Part shown: positions 27,655 through 36,002 of the stretch, one piece after another
Numbering within the stretch: position 1 is the stretch's first letter
Layout: every line of letters starts with the position of its first letter
From: Leptolyngbya sp. CCY15150
GTDB lineage: Bacteria; Cyanobacteriota; Cyanobacteriia; RECH01
Assembly (NCBI RefSeq): GCF_016888135.1
Contig: NZ_JACSWB010000278.1
Coordinates: 1-64,000, forward strand
Direction of reading: 5' to 3'
Length of the DNA: 64,000 bases
Program-made: the position numbers and the translations under genes
The notes under the pieces: model-generated
What the model was told of the DNA's origin: nothing
The model's database searches: none
What the model saw: only the letters and a program-made list of their open reading frames with translations

Positions 27655-28353
27655 TTAGATAAAAGGCGAAATATCTTCACCACAGTCATCGGCTAAAAAG
27701 GATAGAGCCCGAAACCGTAGTCCCACCAACTGCTCATAGAGTGGATTGAGCTTGCAGAGGGGTGGAATGTGGACAATCTTGCGGCCAAAGACCTTGACAT
27801 CCCGCTCAAAGGGACATTGGGGCGGAATCATTTTGCAGAGAAATCGCGCCACACTAGGGTCATGAATATCGAGCTGATCGAGCCAATCTTGGACAGGGCG
27901 CAGGGGTTTTAGACCTGGCTTGATGGGGGGGCGAGTCAGAGACGTAGCGGCTCCAGCCTCAACGGAAGTGAAGGTAGGGGCTGGGGCTTCTAGGGTAAGG
28001 CGTAGCGATTTCAACATATCGTCTGATAAACCCAACTCGTGACAAAATTCGTGAAGGAGGGCATCTTCGGGGGGCGAGTAGACCCCGTCGGCGATCGCCA
28101 CCATCACGGCGGTCCTCAGGAAATTTTCAGCAAGGTTCTTGTCGGCACCGAGAGTATTTGCCAGATCTACCGCAGAGATAGGTTCGAGGGTGGTGAGATT
28201 AGCATCAGGGGCTATCTCATCTTGGGTGAGGCTGGCAATCATGTCCTTTTCGTGTTCGTCAAAGTCGCCATCGGCCCAAGCTACGCTGAGTAGACCTCGT
28301 AACCAAACCGTGACTTGTTCACGACTGAAGGACGCTTGAACTGCGCTCGTCAT
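27655..28353 (-). CDS. TerB-like protein with Mo-dependent nitrogenase C-terminal domain
   Basis: 232 residues. The N-terminal 130 residues resemble the TerB helical fold (SVAWADGDFDEHEKDMI ... MVAIADGVYSPPEDALLHEFCHELGLS), with paired acidic metal-binding patterns. The C-terminal 85 residues match the family named Mo-dependent nitrogenase C-terminus: WLDQLDIHDPSVARFLCKMIPPQCPFER, then IPPLCKLNPLYEQLVGLRFRAL. Despite the name, these proteins are common in cyanobacteria without nitrogenase genes nearby, and none are visible here. ATG 28353. Function unknown. Confidence 0.8.
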   Translation of the reverse strand: MTSAVQASFSREQVTVWLRGLLSVAWADGDFDEHEKDMIASLTQDEIAPDANLTTLEPISAVDLANTLGADKNLAENFLRTAVMVAIADGVYSPPEDALLHEFCHELGLSDDMLKSLRLTLEAPAPTFTSVEAGAATSLTRPPIKPGLKPLRPVQDWLDQLDIHDPSVARFLCKMIPPQCPFERDVKVFGRKIVHIPPLCKLNPLYEQLVGLRFRALSFLADDCGEDISPFI

Positions 28354-28660
28354 ATCGTTCCTCTCTTGCGTCTAGGAATTGGATTTCGCTCCGATTCTAA
28401 CGTTGATACAAAACTCGCTGACTGAAACAACAGCTTTCCATCAACTTCTCGGCGATCGCTCCCTGGATCTAGCAATTAGAGACTGACTTTATCGATCCGT
28501 GGTGTCTGAAACTGTGTTCCAGACTACGAATGCTGTGCCAGTGCTAGTGTGCCAGTTACGTTCTTAACCTAGCTTCACTGTCAGATCCATCGCCTCCGGG
28601 AAACTATGGGCATTTCTCGATCAGGATCGGCATGGGATGGTAGTTCTACGGCCCGCCAAC
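28354..28660. other. Intergenic, nothing recognised
   Basis: About 300 bases between two same-strand genes. One HIP1 site is present; no gene, strong hairpin or T-tract is visible. It should contain the promoter of the TerB-like gene. Confidence 0.5.
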
Positions 28661-29746
28661 CTAGGCTAAATGGTCTAAACAGTCGCGCAGAATGGCTTGG
28701 GTGGCGGCACCGGTTTTTTCCCAGCTAAAGAGCTGGGCCCGGGCCAAACCGGCCTGGCGTAGCTGCGATCGCGTTTGGTCATCGCTCACCATGGTCTGCA
28801 TGGCCTGGGCGATCGCTCTTGTATCGTAGGGATCCACCAACAGCGCCGCATCGCCAGCCACCTCGGGCAGGGACGACAGGTTGGAGGTAATCACCGGTGT
28901 TCCGCAGGCCATGGCTTCTAGGACGGGTAAGCCAAACCCCTCCCAGAGGCTGGGAAAAACCAGGGCGAGCGCTTGGTTCAGCAAAATCGGCAGGTGATCG
29001 TAGGGCACATAGTCGAGCCAGCGCAGGCGATCGCCCACCCCCAGATCCTCGGCCTGCTGCTGTAGGGCTGGCTGGTAGCGGTCATCTGGGCTACCGGCAA
29101 TCCACAGCTCACAGGCAAGCGATCGCGGCATTGCGCCTAAAGCCGCCACTACTCGCCCTAGGTTTTTGTAGGGATCATAGCGGCCGATGTAGAGGAAGTA
29201 GGGCTGAGTTGGTAGGTCGAGGAAGCGGAAATGATCGGTATCACAGGCCAGGGGAATGGGGGTGAGGCGCTGGGCGGGGATCGAAAAGCGATCGCATACA
29301 TCCCGAGCAGTGGTGTGGGAGTTGCACACAATATGCTGGGCCTGGCGCAGCACGGCGGGTACGTAGTGGCGGAAGTAGGGCGTGAGGGGCGACCAGCGCT
29401 TGGGAAATCGGAGGGGAATCAGGTCGTGAACCGTAACCACATAGCGACATTGGGCGAATAAAGGCGCTTCGGGTACCGGCGTGAACAAAAGGGGTGCGTT
29501 GCTTTGGCGATAGATTTCCAAGAGGCGGGTTTGAGTCCAGACTAAGCGGCGGGCATGACCTCGGGATCCTTGGTCAGGGGTCATGGTGGGCGGCACTTGG
29601 GGATGGGCGTCATGGGGAGCGATCGCTTCCGGGGTGAGCACAATGGGCTGCAGGTTGCTCAAGTGGGGCACGACGTTGCGGGTGTAGATGCTAAGCCCTG
29701 TGGGACGCTTGGAAACAAAAGAGGCGTTGACAACGATCTGAGACAT
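28661..29746 (-). CDS. Glycosyltransferase family 4 (GT-B)
   Basis: 361 residues starting [11 protein letters not shown]. The C-terminal nucleotide-sugar half carries [20 protein letters not shown] and the retaining EX7E motif, [18 protein letters not shown], followed by [19 protein letters not shown]. The N-terminal acceptor half has [20 protein letters not shown] at 29746 is chosen because the upstream extension (to 29989) is not conserved and runs into the promoter region of the next gene. Probably acts in surface polysaccharide or mannan synthesis. Confidence 0.88.
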   Translation of the reverse strand: MSQIVVNASFVSKRPTGLSIYTRNVVPHLSNLQPIVLTPEAIAPHDAHPQVPPTMTPDQGSRGHARRLVWTQTRLLEIYRQSNAPLLFTPVPEAPLFAQCRYVVTVHDLIPLRFPKRWSPLTPYFRHYVPAVLRQAQHIVCNSHTTARDVCDRFSIPAQRLTPIPLACDTDHFRFLDLPTQPYFLYIGRYDPYKNLGRVVAALGAMPRSLACELWIAGSPDDRYQPALQQQAEDLGVGDRLRWLDYVPYDHLPILLNQALALVFPSLWEGFGLPVLEAMACGTPVITSNLSSLPEVAGDAALLVDPYDTRAIAQAMQTMVSDDQTRSQLRQAGLARAQLFSWEKTGAATQAILRDCLDHLA

Positions 29747-30014
29747 CTGGATGATTCCGATTCCAACTCCATCGTGGGGACTAGGCAGGTAGGCCGATGT
29801 TGAAGACTCAAGTATCCGGCAATCTCTACCCATGGGATCTGGAGAATTCCTAGATCTTGTGTCAAGATGTAAACAATTGTGAACTTTGTTGAAGTTAAGG
29901 CTGCTTGTCCTTGACAGTAAGTTCGCAACAGTCTGTCCGGTTTCTCTGGGCAGAGTGGGTAATAGACGCGTGCATTGCGCTGCGACCACCTATGTTGTAA
30001 TCGAGGAACCCCCC

Positions 30015-30506
30015 ATGAACACGAACATTGCACCCAACACCACACCGTCCGGGTTGCCCCCGAGTGTACAGGGAATTGAGTTTTTAGAGAAAGTGCAGCG
30101 GCGCGCCCGCCTAGAAGATCTCTATGATGCCCGAGATATATCCGAGGTGGTCTTCCGCACCCTGCGCGACATGATGCCCAACGAAGTGGTCGATCGCGTC
30201 ACCGAAGAGCTACAGACGATCACGCCTGCAACCATGGGTGAGTCTGGAGTGGCGATCGCTGACCTCTGGCAAGATACCAACCTGCTGGTACGTTGGCTGA
30301 GCCGCGTGCGTGCTCCCCTAGACATTTCTCCCGATAGCTTTGTCTTTCGCATTAGCCAAGAAGCCGGTCTGTCCCAGGGCATTGCCCCCGAGGATGCGAT
30401 CGCGGCGGTCTTCACCACCCTGAAGGAATGCTTATCTCCTGAACGAGTGCGGGAAGTCGATAATTATCTGCCCAGCACCCTACGTCAGCTTTGGCGTCAG
30501 GTCTAG
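30015..30506 (+). CDS. DUF2267 family protein
   Basis: 163 residues with two tandem helical halves characteristic of DUF2267: FLEKVQRRARLEDLYDARDISEVVFRTLRDMM and FVFRISQEAGLSQGIAPEDAIAAVFTTLKE, each followed by a conserved 'LP' or 'L..I' segment. Soluble; role unknown. ATG at 30015; the frame upstream (to 29886) is not conserved. A terminator follows 63 bases after the stop. Confidence 0.85.
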   Translation: MNTNIAPNTTPSGLPPSVQGIEFLEKVQRRARLEDLYDARDISEVVFRTLRDMMPNEVVDRVTEELQTITPATMGESGVAIADLWQDTNLLVRWLSRVRAPLDISPDSFVFRISQEAGLSQGIAPEDAIAAVFTTLKECLSPERVREVDNYLPSTLRQLWRQV

Positions 30507-30568
30507 GTAGAGTTACCTCAGCCCCAGTGGCTTAAGCTTTAAATAAGTAAATGCCACATTATGGCATG

Positions 30569-30605
30569 GCCCTAGGTTTTTGGAGATCATCCAAGATCCT
30601 AGGGC
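30569..30605 (+). terminator. Terminator of the DUF2267 gene
   Basis: GCCCTAGG (30569-30576) pairs with CCTAGGGC (30598-30605), with an inner TTGGA/TCCAA stem, followed by TATTTTGAT. Confidence 0.75.
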
Positions 30606-30775
30606 TATTTTGATGTTGCTAGGGAGAGCGCCTCAGGCAATCTTCTACCCATAAACTGGTCTTGACAAAACCTTGAGTTGCCTTAACGTAGAGGTAACAA
30701 TCCTCCCCTTGCCTTTCACAGAAGCGCACTAGGTGAGTTTTGACGTTTTTGGAAAATCAATCTATACTCATGCTT

Positions 30776-31159
30776 TTACATGACGCTGACTGAATAGGCA
30801 CGAATGGCTTTATCTACAGTTGCAATCGTCAAACCATTTTGCAAGGCTTGACAGATAAGCATTCTGTCAAATGGATCGCGATGTAACGGTGGCAGTTTAG
30901 CCAGTTGAGTCACACTACTTTCATCAAGAGGAAGGCTGGCAATTTGATGGCGATCACGCTGTTCGGGTAAGTACGTTGCAGGATGTTCCGGCAGTGGTAG
31001 CTTGCTTAATTGGTATTTGACAATTGCTTCCCAAACTGAAATTGCGCTCAGATAGACCTCATTGTCTGGATCACGAATTGCATCCCGAACATCCATGGAC
31101 AACTGACTATCACCACTGATAAACCACAGGAATATGTGTGTATCGAGCAGGATTTTCAT
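30776..31159 (-). CDS. PIN-domain toxin (VapC-like)
   Basis: 127-residue ribonuclease-type toxin. The PIN acidic residues are visible: LLDTHIFLWF (Asp), AISVWEAIVKYQL (Glu), DPFDRMLICQAL (Asp), and TIATVDKAI (Asp). The start overlaps the antitoxin stop by four bases (ATGA-type junction), as expected for a toxin-antitoxin operon. Likely cleaves RNA when freed from its partner. The pair sits at the left edge of the Gly-Asp repeat region. Confidence 0.9.
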   Translation of the reverse strand: MKILLDTHIFLWFISGDSQLSMDVRDAIRDPDNEVYLSAISVWEAIVKYQLSKLPLPEHPATYLPEQRDRHQIASLPLDESSVTQLAKLPPLHRDPFDRMLICQALQNGLTIATVDKAIRAYSVSVM

Positions 31160-31398
31160 GTGCCCTCAAATACACTCAAAATCTCTTCTGGCAAAGGTGC
31201 ATCAAAATCGTCGGGGACAGTGAACTTGCCAGCACATAAGCCAAAGGGTCGTAGCTGCTTACTGCTCGACGAGATGGGTCTCAGTTCAGCGATCGCCTTC
31301 TCTGCTTGAACGATGATAAAAGTTTCACCTTCTTCTACTTGACGCATGTACTTTGAAGGGTCGCGTAGAAGTTCATCAACGGTAACACTCAACATCAA
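31156..31398 (-). CDS. Antitoxin of the Phd/YefM type
   Basis: 80 residues starting MMLSVTVDELLRDPSKYMRQVEEGE, then TFIIVQAEKAIAELRPI, the Phd/YefM fold that binds DNA and represses its own operon; the C-terminal tail (PFGLCAGKFTVPDDFDAPLPEEIL) is of the form that neutralises PIN toxins. ATG 31398 or 31395. Upstream is 275 bases without a gene. Confidence 0.88.
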   Translation of the reverse strand: MMLSVTVDELLRDPSKYMRQVEEGETFIIVQAEKAIAELRPISSSSKQLRPFGLCAGKFTVPDDFDAPLPEEILSVFEGT

Positions 31399-31674
31399 TA
31401 GAGCCTCAACGTAGGTTCAAGGGAGAATCGTCTGCCTTTCACTATGATAGATGATGAATCGTATGCTCCCAGGTTGGGAAAGTCTTAAGTCCTGGTTTCT
31501 GATAAAACGTATCGCTCCCGCAAGCATCAAGTTTAGCAAGAGCGATCGCCCTCCACGCCACTCAGGGCTAGGTGGAAGAATAGAGGGAGAAGGTTAAGCG
31601 ATCGCCTCAAGTAATTTCTTCGTGCCTAATGAGACGTTAACGGTTGTTTCTAGAATGCACTGATCTCTGACGCA

Positions 31675-34170
31675 TTATGAGAAAGAGCGATCGCCCTTCA
31701 ATACGTCAAAGATAAGATGAACACGCCAGTCGCTGGATTCATTATAGGCTTCGTGGGCTGCCTTGTTGTTGAACCACCACAGTTCTCCTTCCTGCATACG
31801 CACCCACTCATCTCCCGCACCAAGGACACTTCCTGCCTCGCTCCTTAAAACAAGATGGTAGCGATCGCGTACCCGGTAATAGTCCCCATGGTCAATATGG
31901 CGATAGACTCGACCATAGGGAGCTAATCGCACCACCGTCACTCGCCCTAGTTCGCCACCGATAGATGCGGCAAAATTCTCTGTCCATCCTAATATCTTCG
32001 GAAAGTGCTTGGCCATGGCAGTGCAGCGGCTCTCATGGACGTCGTTGCTGTTGGTTGCACCAGGAGGGAGCGGTTTGACGGCACTACGTAGATAAATAGA
32101 GTTGGTTTCACGCTGCACGTTCACATGGTCTTGACGGCTCGTGTCGCGGAGCCAGTAGTGGGCATTGGCATCAAGTTCAACGAGAAGTGGGCGTAGATCA
32201 ACGGTGGCATCGAGCAACTGGAACTGCTGTAAGTGCGATCGCGCTTCACCTTCAGCAATAGTTCTTGGGGTTTCTTGGGGGGTGTCCATCGATGGAGATC
32301 TGCCCGATATCTTATCCTGAACGGTAATCTGGACAGAATCTCTAAGACTATTCCAGTACTCTGATGTGTCGTCGATTAACCTAGGAGTGGTAGCTTGGGA
32401 AAAGGTGGGGCATTGCATCAGTTTTAGCAATGCCATCAGGCAGTGCTGCACGTTATCGACCCGAATTACATTGTCGTATACCGTTGTGCGGATGCCACCA
32501 TGTACGAAGGACGGCTTCGATATATAAAACAGATCGATTTCATCTCGAAATTGCAGTTGACGAATACTCCGCAACCCTCGCCAGATAGACTGTTGATAGC
32601 ATTGAGCTCGGTGAATATCTTGGGTTTGAACCGCGAGATGGTAGGCATCTACTAGACCTTCTAAGTAGACCCCTGTTGATGACGCATGGGGTGGCCCATA
32701 CTCAGGATGCTTAGGATTATGGAATCGCCCCTGCACATCGGCATAGCGCACCCCATCCCATTGCTGCATGGGTAAGAGCCAGTCGTTCATCTCCATGATG
32801 CAGTCAAGGAACTGGCGATCGCCCGTTTCTTGATAGAGCAGAGCATAGGCTTGGGTGTGCCAGGGAATAAAGGCCGGGTTGCGGTGCTGCCGATGCCAGG
32901 CTCGATAGTAGTGAAAGCTGGTGTAACACCGCTCTAGTAAATCGGCGTCATGGGTACGCTGATACAGGGATGCCCAAAACAGCAGGGCTTCTCCAGGGTA
33001 AAAGTTTTGATTATCGTTGCGATCGCTGGGTTTATAAAAGGTGCGAAATGATCCATCAGGTTGCCAAAGATGTTCGATCGTATGGCAGAGCGATGAGAAG
33101 ATGTCAGTATAGAGAGAGGGTATGGTTAGAGATGGGCTTCCTTTCTCTTCTGTGTCGCCAGATTCCAAAATGGCTAGGGCAGCCAGAGCGATCGCCCCCA
33201 ATTTCACCTTGCCGTCATATTCTACGAGTCCCAACGTTTCTTCAGCATGATAAAACTGCTTGAGGTTGTAATTGAGATTATGGCGCGCTAGCGCCCAATG
33301 CGTGTCTTGTTGGGTAAAGCGCGCATAGCGGATCAGACACAGCGTCGCCATGAATTGACGGATCAGGTTATTGGCTGCAGATTCGTCGCCTCGACTGGGA
33401 AAGTATTTATAGACCATGCGACCATCCATCTGCACCTGTCGCACCATCCATTGCCCCATGCAGCGGGTCATATCTGCCAAGACATCACCGCTTAGGGTTT
33501 CTAGGGGAACGATGCGGTTGCCTCGATGCAGGGTTGTGACCATCACTTGGGGTGTCAGGCGAATCAGAAGCTGGCGGGCTTCGAATGCCTGAATCAGTCC
33601 GCCTTTGCGAATGAAGGTCTGATCTGAAATAGACTCCTGATCGAGCACCTGTTGAAATGCTTTCTGGAAGCTGAGGTTAGCCGCAATCATGCGAGTGGGG
33701 CTGTAGCGGTAGACGCGATCCTGATACTGCACTTCGATGCCGCGAATGCCGCGATGGATATTGGCAAACACCCGATCAAACTCTGCGATCGCTACCCATC
33801 GATAGTTATGGGTCAGACAGAGTTCAATCGTATCAATGCCAGATGTTTTGGCGTGATCTAGGGTATCAGTCTTGGAAGAATTGGAGGCGATTAAGGAGGC
33901 GATCGCCTGCTCCACAACGCCCTCGACCATCTGCTCTAGGTCGGTGTCATAACGCCAATAGGCCTGTTGCAACTGTCCACCTTTGCGGAGCCCTACATAG
34001 GTTGGCCCTAGGCAAGCAATGGGCTGTCCTAAATAAGGTTGCTCGGTAAGCACTGCCTGTATGAGGGTAGCGATCGCATCATGCTCAGCACTCACGACAT
34101 TGTAGGATGCTGGCGTTTTAAGGACTGGCCTATCAAGATGAGGGCAATGATCTGAAGCTAAATAAGTCAT
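31675..34170 (-). CDS. Multi-domain protein with aspartyl/asparaginyl beta-hydroxylase-like C-terminus
   Basis: 831 residues. The C-terminal region (about 650-826) matches the Asp/Asn beta-hydroxylase family of 2OG-Fe(II) enzymes: YGRVYRHIDHGDYY (H758, D760 or H761, D763), RDRYHLVL, GELWWFNNKAAHEAYN (H806) and SDWRVHLIFDVL (R816 for 2-oxoglutarate). Residues about 260-590 are repeated helix pairs (HWALARHNLNYNLKQFYHAEE, NFYPGEALLFWASLYQ, FIPWHTQAYALLYQETGD), like an alpha/alpha toroid of glycosidase or C5-epimerase type. Residues 20-230 are unclassified, perhaps distantly AMMECR1-like. AAAGGAG is seven bases before ATG 34170. It follows two Gly-Asp-repeat genes and is the natural candidate to hydroxylate their aspartates, which is inference. 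No signal peptide, so it acts in the cytoplasm. Confidence 0.75.
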   Translation of the reverse strand: MTYLASDHCPHLDRPVLKTPASYNVVSAEHDAIATLIQAVLTEQPYLGQPIACLGPTYVGLRKGGQLQQAYWRYDTDLEQMVEGVVEQAIASLIASNSSKTDTLDHAKTSGIDTIELCLTHNYRWVAIAEFDRVFANIHRGIRGIEVQYQDRVYRYSPTRMIAANLSFQKAFQQVLDQESISDQTFIRKGGLIQAFEARQLLIRLTPQVMVTTLHRGNRIVPLETLSGDVLADMTRCMGQWMVRQVQMDGRMVYKYFPSRGDESAANNLIRQFMATLCLIRYARFTQQDTHWALARHNLNYNLKQFYHAEETLGLVEYDGKVKLGAIALAALAILESGDTEEKGSPSLTIPSLYTDIFSSLCHTIEHLWQPDGSFRTFYKPSDRNDNQNFYPGEALLFWASLYQRTHDADLLERCYTSFHYYRAWHRQHRNPAFIPWHTQAYALLYQETGDRQFLDCIMEMNDWLLPMQQWDGVRYADVQGRFHNPKHPEYGPPHASSTGVYLEGLVDAYHLAVQTQDIHRAQCYQQSIWRGLRSIRQLQFRDEIDLFYISKPSFVHGGIRTTVYDNVIRVDNVQHCLMALLKLMQCPTFSQATTPRLIDDTSEYWNSLRDSVQITVQDKISGRSPSMDTPQETPRTIAEGEARSHLQQFQLLDATVDLRPLLVELDANAHYWLRDTSRQDHVNVQRETNSIYLRSAVKPLPPGATNSNDVHESRCTAMAKHFPKILGWTENFAASIGGELGRVTVVRLAPYGRVYRHIDHGDYYRVRDRYHLVLRSEAGSVLGAGDEWVRMQEGELWWFNNKAAHEAYNESSDWRVHLIFDVLKGDRSFS

Positions 34171-34222
34171 GCGATCGCTCCTTTCACTGAGGTTACGGAA
34201 TTAAGCCTGGATTCATGAAATC

Positions 34223-34561
34223 TTAATCGTCGTACCAGCCGTCACCATCGCCGTCACCGTCCCCATCACCGTCTCCGTCCCCATCACCGTCTCCATCTCC
34301 ATCTCCATCTCCATCTCCATCTCCATCTCCATCCCCGTCCCCGTCCCTATCTCCACTACTGATGAGTCGTGTGGGTTCGGTCATAGCAGAATTGCTCTGA
34401 ACCATGATGGTCTGGGTCTGATCCAGAGACGAAGCGTCTGCAACCGCCAGATCAACATTGCGATCGCTCTCCTCTACTGAGAGAGCAGCCTGTTCTAGGG
34501 CCCGTGCAGTTGCCACACTAGATAATGATGCCAACACTAGCAAGAGTAATAACCGTTGCAT
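34223..34561 (-). CDS. Exported protein with C-terminal (Gly-Asp)17 tail
   Basis: 112 residues. A Sec signal peptide is clear (MQRLLLLLVLASLSSVATARA), followed by about 47 polar residues and then SSGDRD, 17 uninterrupted Gly-Asp pairs (residues 74-107) and the end GWYDD. ATG 34561 is chosen because GGAG lies eight bases upstream; an ATG six bases earlier and the open frame to 34705 are less likely. The tail would carry some 20 carboxylates and bind divalent metal. It is encoded by hexanucleotide repeats, 53 bases before the hydroxylase gene. No family recognised. Confidence 0.7.
   Translation of the reverse strand: MQRLLLLLVLASLSSVATARALEQAALSVEESDRNVDLAVADASSLDQTQTIMVQSNSAMTEPTRLISSGDRDGDGDGDGDGDGDGDGDGDGDGDGDGDGDGDGDGDGWYDD
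34241..34354 (-). repeat. Hexanucleotide repeat encoding Gly-Asp
   Basis: Nineteen six-base units (GGNGAY on the coding strand), one altered to AGGGAC (Arg-Asp). Seven consecutive units at 34289-34330 are dominated by the identical form GGAGAT, while others differ at third positions. The identical block points to recent expansion or slippage; the varied units show selection for the Gly-Asp protein sequence. Confidence 0.85.
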
Positions 34562-34681
34562 AACCATGTCTCCGCTTTTAGATTGTGAATGTCTGCCTGA
34601 TCCCGCTTTTGCCACATGGGGACATCCTGATGAATTCTCGTCATTGCAGCTCACGATATCCGACGCAAGAATCAGGGTTTC

Positions 34682-34712
34682 CCCTCTTTTGCCAGTTCTA
34701 GGCAAAAGAGGG
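34682..34712 (-). terminator. 12-base hairpin between the two Gly-Asp genes
   Basis: CCCTCTTTTGCC and GGCAAAAGAGGG pair perfectly around a seven-base loop, 49 bases after the RTX gene stop. It lacks a T-tract on the minus strand, so it may be a weak terminator or an mRNA-stability element that sets different levels of the two proteins. Confidence 0.55.
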
Positions 34713-34761
34713 ATAAGTTACTTCCAATTATCGTTAAGCAAAACCAAGATATGTGAGCGGT

Positions 34762-35373
34762 TTAATCTAAATCAGCCCGTGTGATGGAAGTTGCATCAAC
34801 GCCCAGCATGGTTGCAACTCGGCTCCTATTGGCAAGAACTAGGGTGTTGTTCCCCTGCTGCCGAAATACCAGATCGTTAAACTCTAGACGACCGCCAATG
34901 CCTAGTTCGTCTACTCCATCCTGAAAATCGCGGATGATATCATTACCGTTGCTTTCCAGGACAAATGTGTCTCGGCCACGACCACCAATGAGGATATCCC
35001 TTCCAGCTCCGCCACGCAGATCATCATTGCCGTCACCACCGCGCAACGTGTCGTTGCCATTGTTGCCGAAGAGGTCGTCGTCACCGGCTCCACCCACTAA
35101 GATATCGTTGCCGTTACCGCCGAAGAGATCATCATCGCCTCCAAGACCAAATAGGCGATCGTTTCCTCCCCCTCCTCGAATATCATCAGACCGTCCGGTG
35201 CCGCGAATCACATTGTTGCGATTATCTCCAAAGAAGTCGCCACCGTCCCCATCGCCATCACCGTCCCCATCGCCATCACCGTCGCCGTCGCCGTCCCCAT
35301 CACCGAAAAAGAACAAGGTTCTTGACACACTTTCATCTTCAAAAGCATCGCTTAGCGTTAATATATCTTTCAT
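34762..35373 (-). CDS. RTX calcium-binding protein with N-terminal (Gly-Asp)10
   Basis: 203 residues. A 23-residue start (MKDILTLSDAFEDESVSRTL, then FFF) leads into ten Gly-Asp pairs, GGDFFGDN, and about seven RTX nonapeptides of the form GGxGxDxLx (GGNGNDILV, GGAGDDDLF, GGDGNDDLR), which bind calcium in a beta-roll. A C-terminal capping region (DTFVLESNGNDIIRDFQDGVDEL) ends the protein. No Sec signal; RTX proteins normally leave by type I secretion, but no transporter gene is nearby. AAGGAG is nine bases before ATG 35373; an earlier ATG at 35394 would include that site. The short N-terminus before the repeat could serve as a recognition leader, which is speculation. Confidence 0.85.
   Translation of the reverse strand: MKDILTLSDAFEDESVSRTLFFFGDGDGDGDGDGDGDGDGDGDGGDFFGDNRNNVIRGTGRSDDIRGGGGNDRLFGLGGDDDLFGGNGNDILVGGAGDDDLFGNNGNDTLRGGDGNDDLRGGAGRDILIGGRGRDTFVLESNGNDIIRDFQDGVDELGIGGRLEFNDLVFRQQGNNTLVLANRSRVATMLGVDATSITRADLD
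35245..35304 (-). repeat. Hexanucleotide repeat encoding (Gly-Asp)10
   Basis: Ten six-base units GGNGAY within the RTX gene, with mixed third positions. Same coding pattern as 34241-34354, but more diverged between units. Confidence 0.85.
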
Positions 35374-35445
35374 GTCATTTCGCTCCTTCATCAATCACGA
35401 ATCTGTTACACATCAAAAATTGCTGCTATGGCAGTCACCATGCCG

Positions 35446-35454
35446 GGTAAGAAA
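35446..35454 (-). promoter_or_regulatory. GGTAAGAAA box upstream of the RTX gene
   Basis: GGTAAGAAA (TTTCTTACC on the coding strand) lies about 73 bases before the RTX start and is identical to one unit of the triple repeat at 35927-35959. It is a candidate site for the response regulator encoded at 37418-38113. Confidence 0.4.
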
Positions 35455-35522
35455 GCCCTGGCATTGTGGAATACACCCTAAACATGTTTCCGCTCTAGCC
35501 TAGAAGACAAGCACAATAGAAC

Positions 35523-35831
35523 TCATGCTCGGCAAAGAGCTAATCCGTCGCTAGTTGTGATGGAGAACGCATCAAAGTCACGAAGCTCAAATTCCCCAGT
35601 TACCGTGAGGCGATCGCCCACAGACACATAGCTAGCAGTATGGTCACCGCACAGATCCCACGAATCGACTCGAAGGACACGGTCACCTGCATTCAGGCGA
35701 AAGCCGTCTTCCCAAACCCGCTCTACGGTGCCGGTAAACGAGCCGCTGCTTTGAGCCTGGATGGTGGATGCGATGCCAACGGCAACCAGGCTGCTGACAA
35801 AAATTGAACCAACTGCGAATAATTTCATCAT
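35523..35831 (-). CDS. Small secreted OB-fold-like protein
   Basis: 102 residues: a signal peptide (MKLFAVGSIFVSSLVAVGIASTIQA, cleaved near AQS) and a compact beta-rich domain (FTGTVERVWEDGFRLNAGDRVLRVDSWD ... VGDRLTVTGEFELRDFDAFSI) with two cysteines. The strand pattern fits a bacterial OB fold such as the YgiW/BOF or DUF5666 types, which often sit next to two-component systems. Start at 35831 or the adjacent ATG 35828. The promoter region carries three direct repeats (35927-35959), suggesting control by the neighbouring response regulator. Confidence 0.75.
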   Translation of the reverse strand: MMKLFAVGSIFVSSLVAVGIASTIQAQSSGSFTGTVERVWEDGFRLNAGDRVLRVDSWDLCGDHTASYVSVGDRLTVTGEFELRDFDAFSITTSDGLALCRA

Positions 35832-35911
35832 GCGTTCTCCAACTGCTCTACTACGCGGCTATTGATGGGTCGTTAGTTAGGCAATGGAACCCATCTCAAC
35901 CGACTCAACTC

Positions 35912-35966
35912 AGTCTAGGAGGCGAGCTGTAAGAGGACGGTAGGAAAACGGTAAGAAACTTCTTAC
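35912..35966 (-). promoter_or_regulatory. Triple 11-base direct repeat with -10 element
   Basis: Three tandem 11-base units at 35927-35937, 35938-35948 and 35949-35959 share the core GTAAGA / GTAGGA / GTAAGA (CTTAC on the coding strand). The last also forms the dyad GTAAGAA-AC-TTCTTAC (35951-35966). TAGACT on the coding strand (35912-35917) lies nine bases downstream of the repeats, the spacing typical of promoters activated by OmpR/PhoB-family regulators. Confidence 0.55.
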
Positions 35967-36002
35967 TCTTGCTCAGAACAAAAGGCAGAATCACGCCTGA
36001 AT

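Noticed and set aside
27655-28353. Evidence for nitrogen fixation from the Mo-nitrogenase C-terminal domain
   Set aside because: The domain name is misleading; no nif gene is present and the domain is common outside nif clusters.
34241-34354. Gly-Asp hexamer array as sequencing artefact or CRISPR
   Set aside because: Third positions vary in a synonymous way and the frame is preserved with signal peptide and stop, so it is coding sequence; no spacers.
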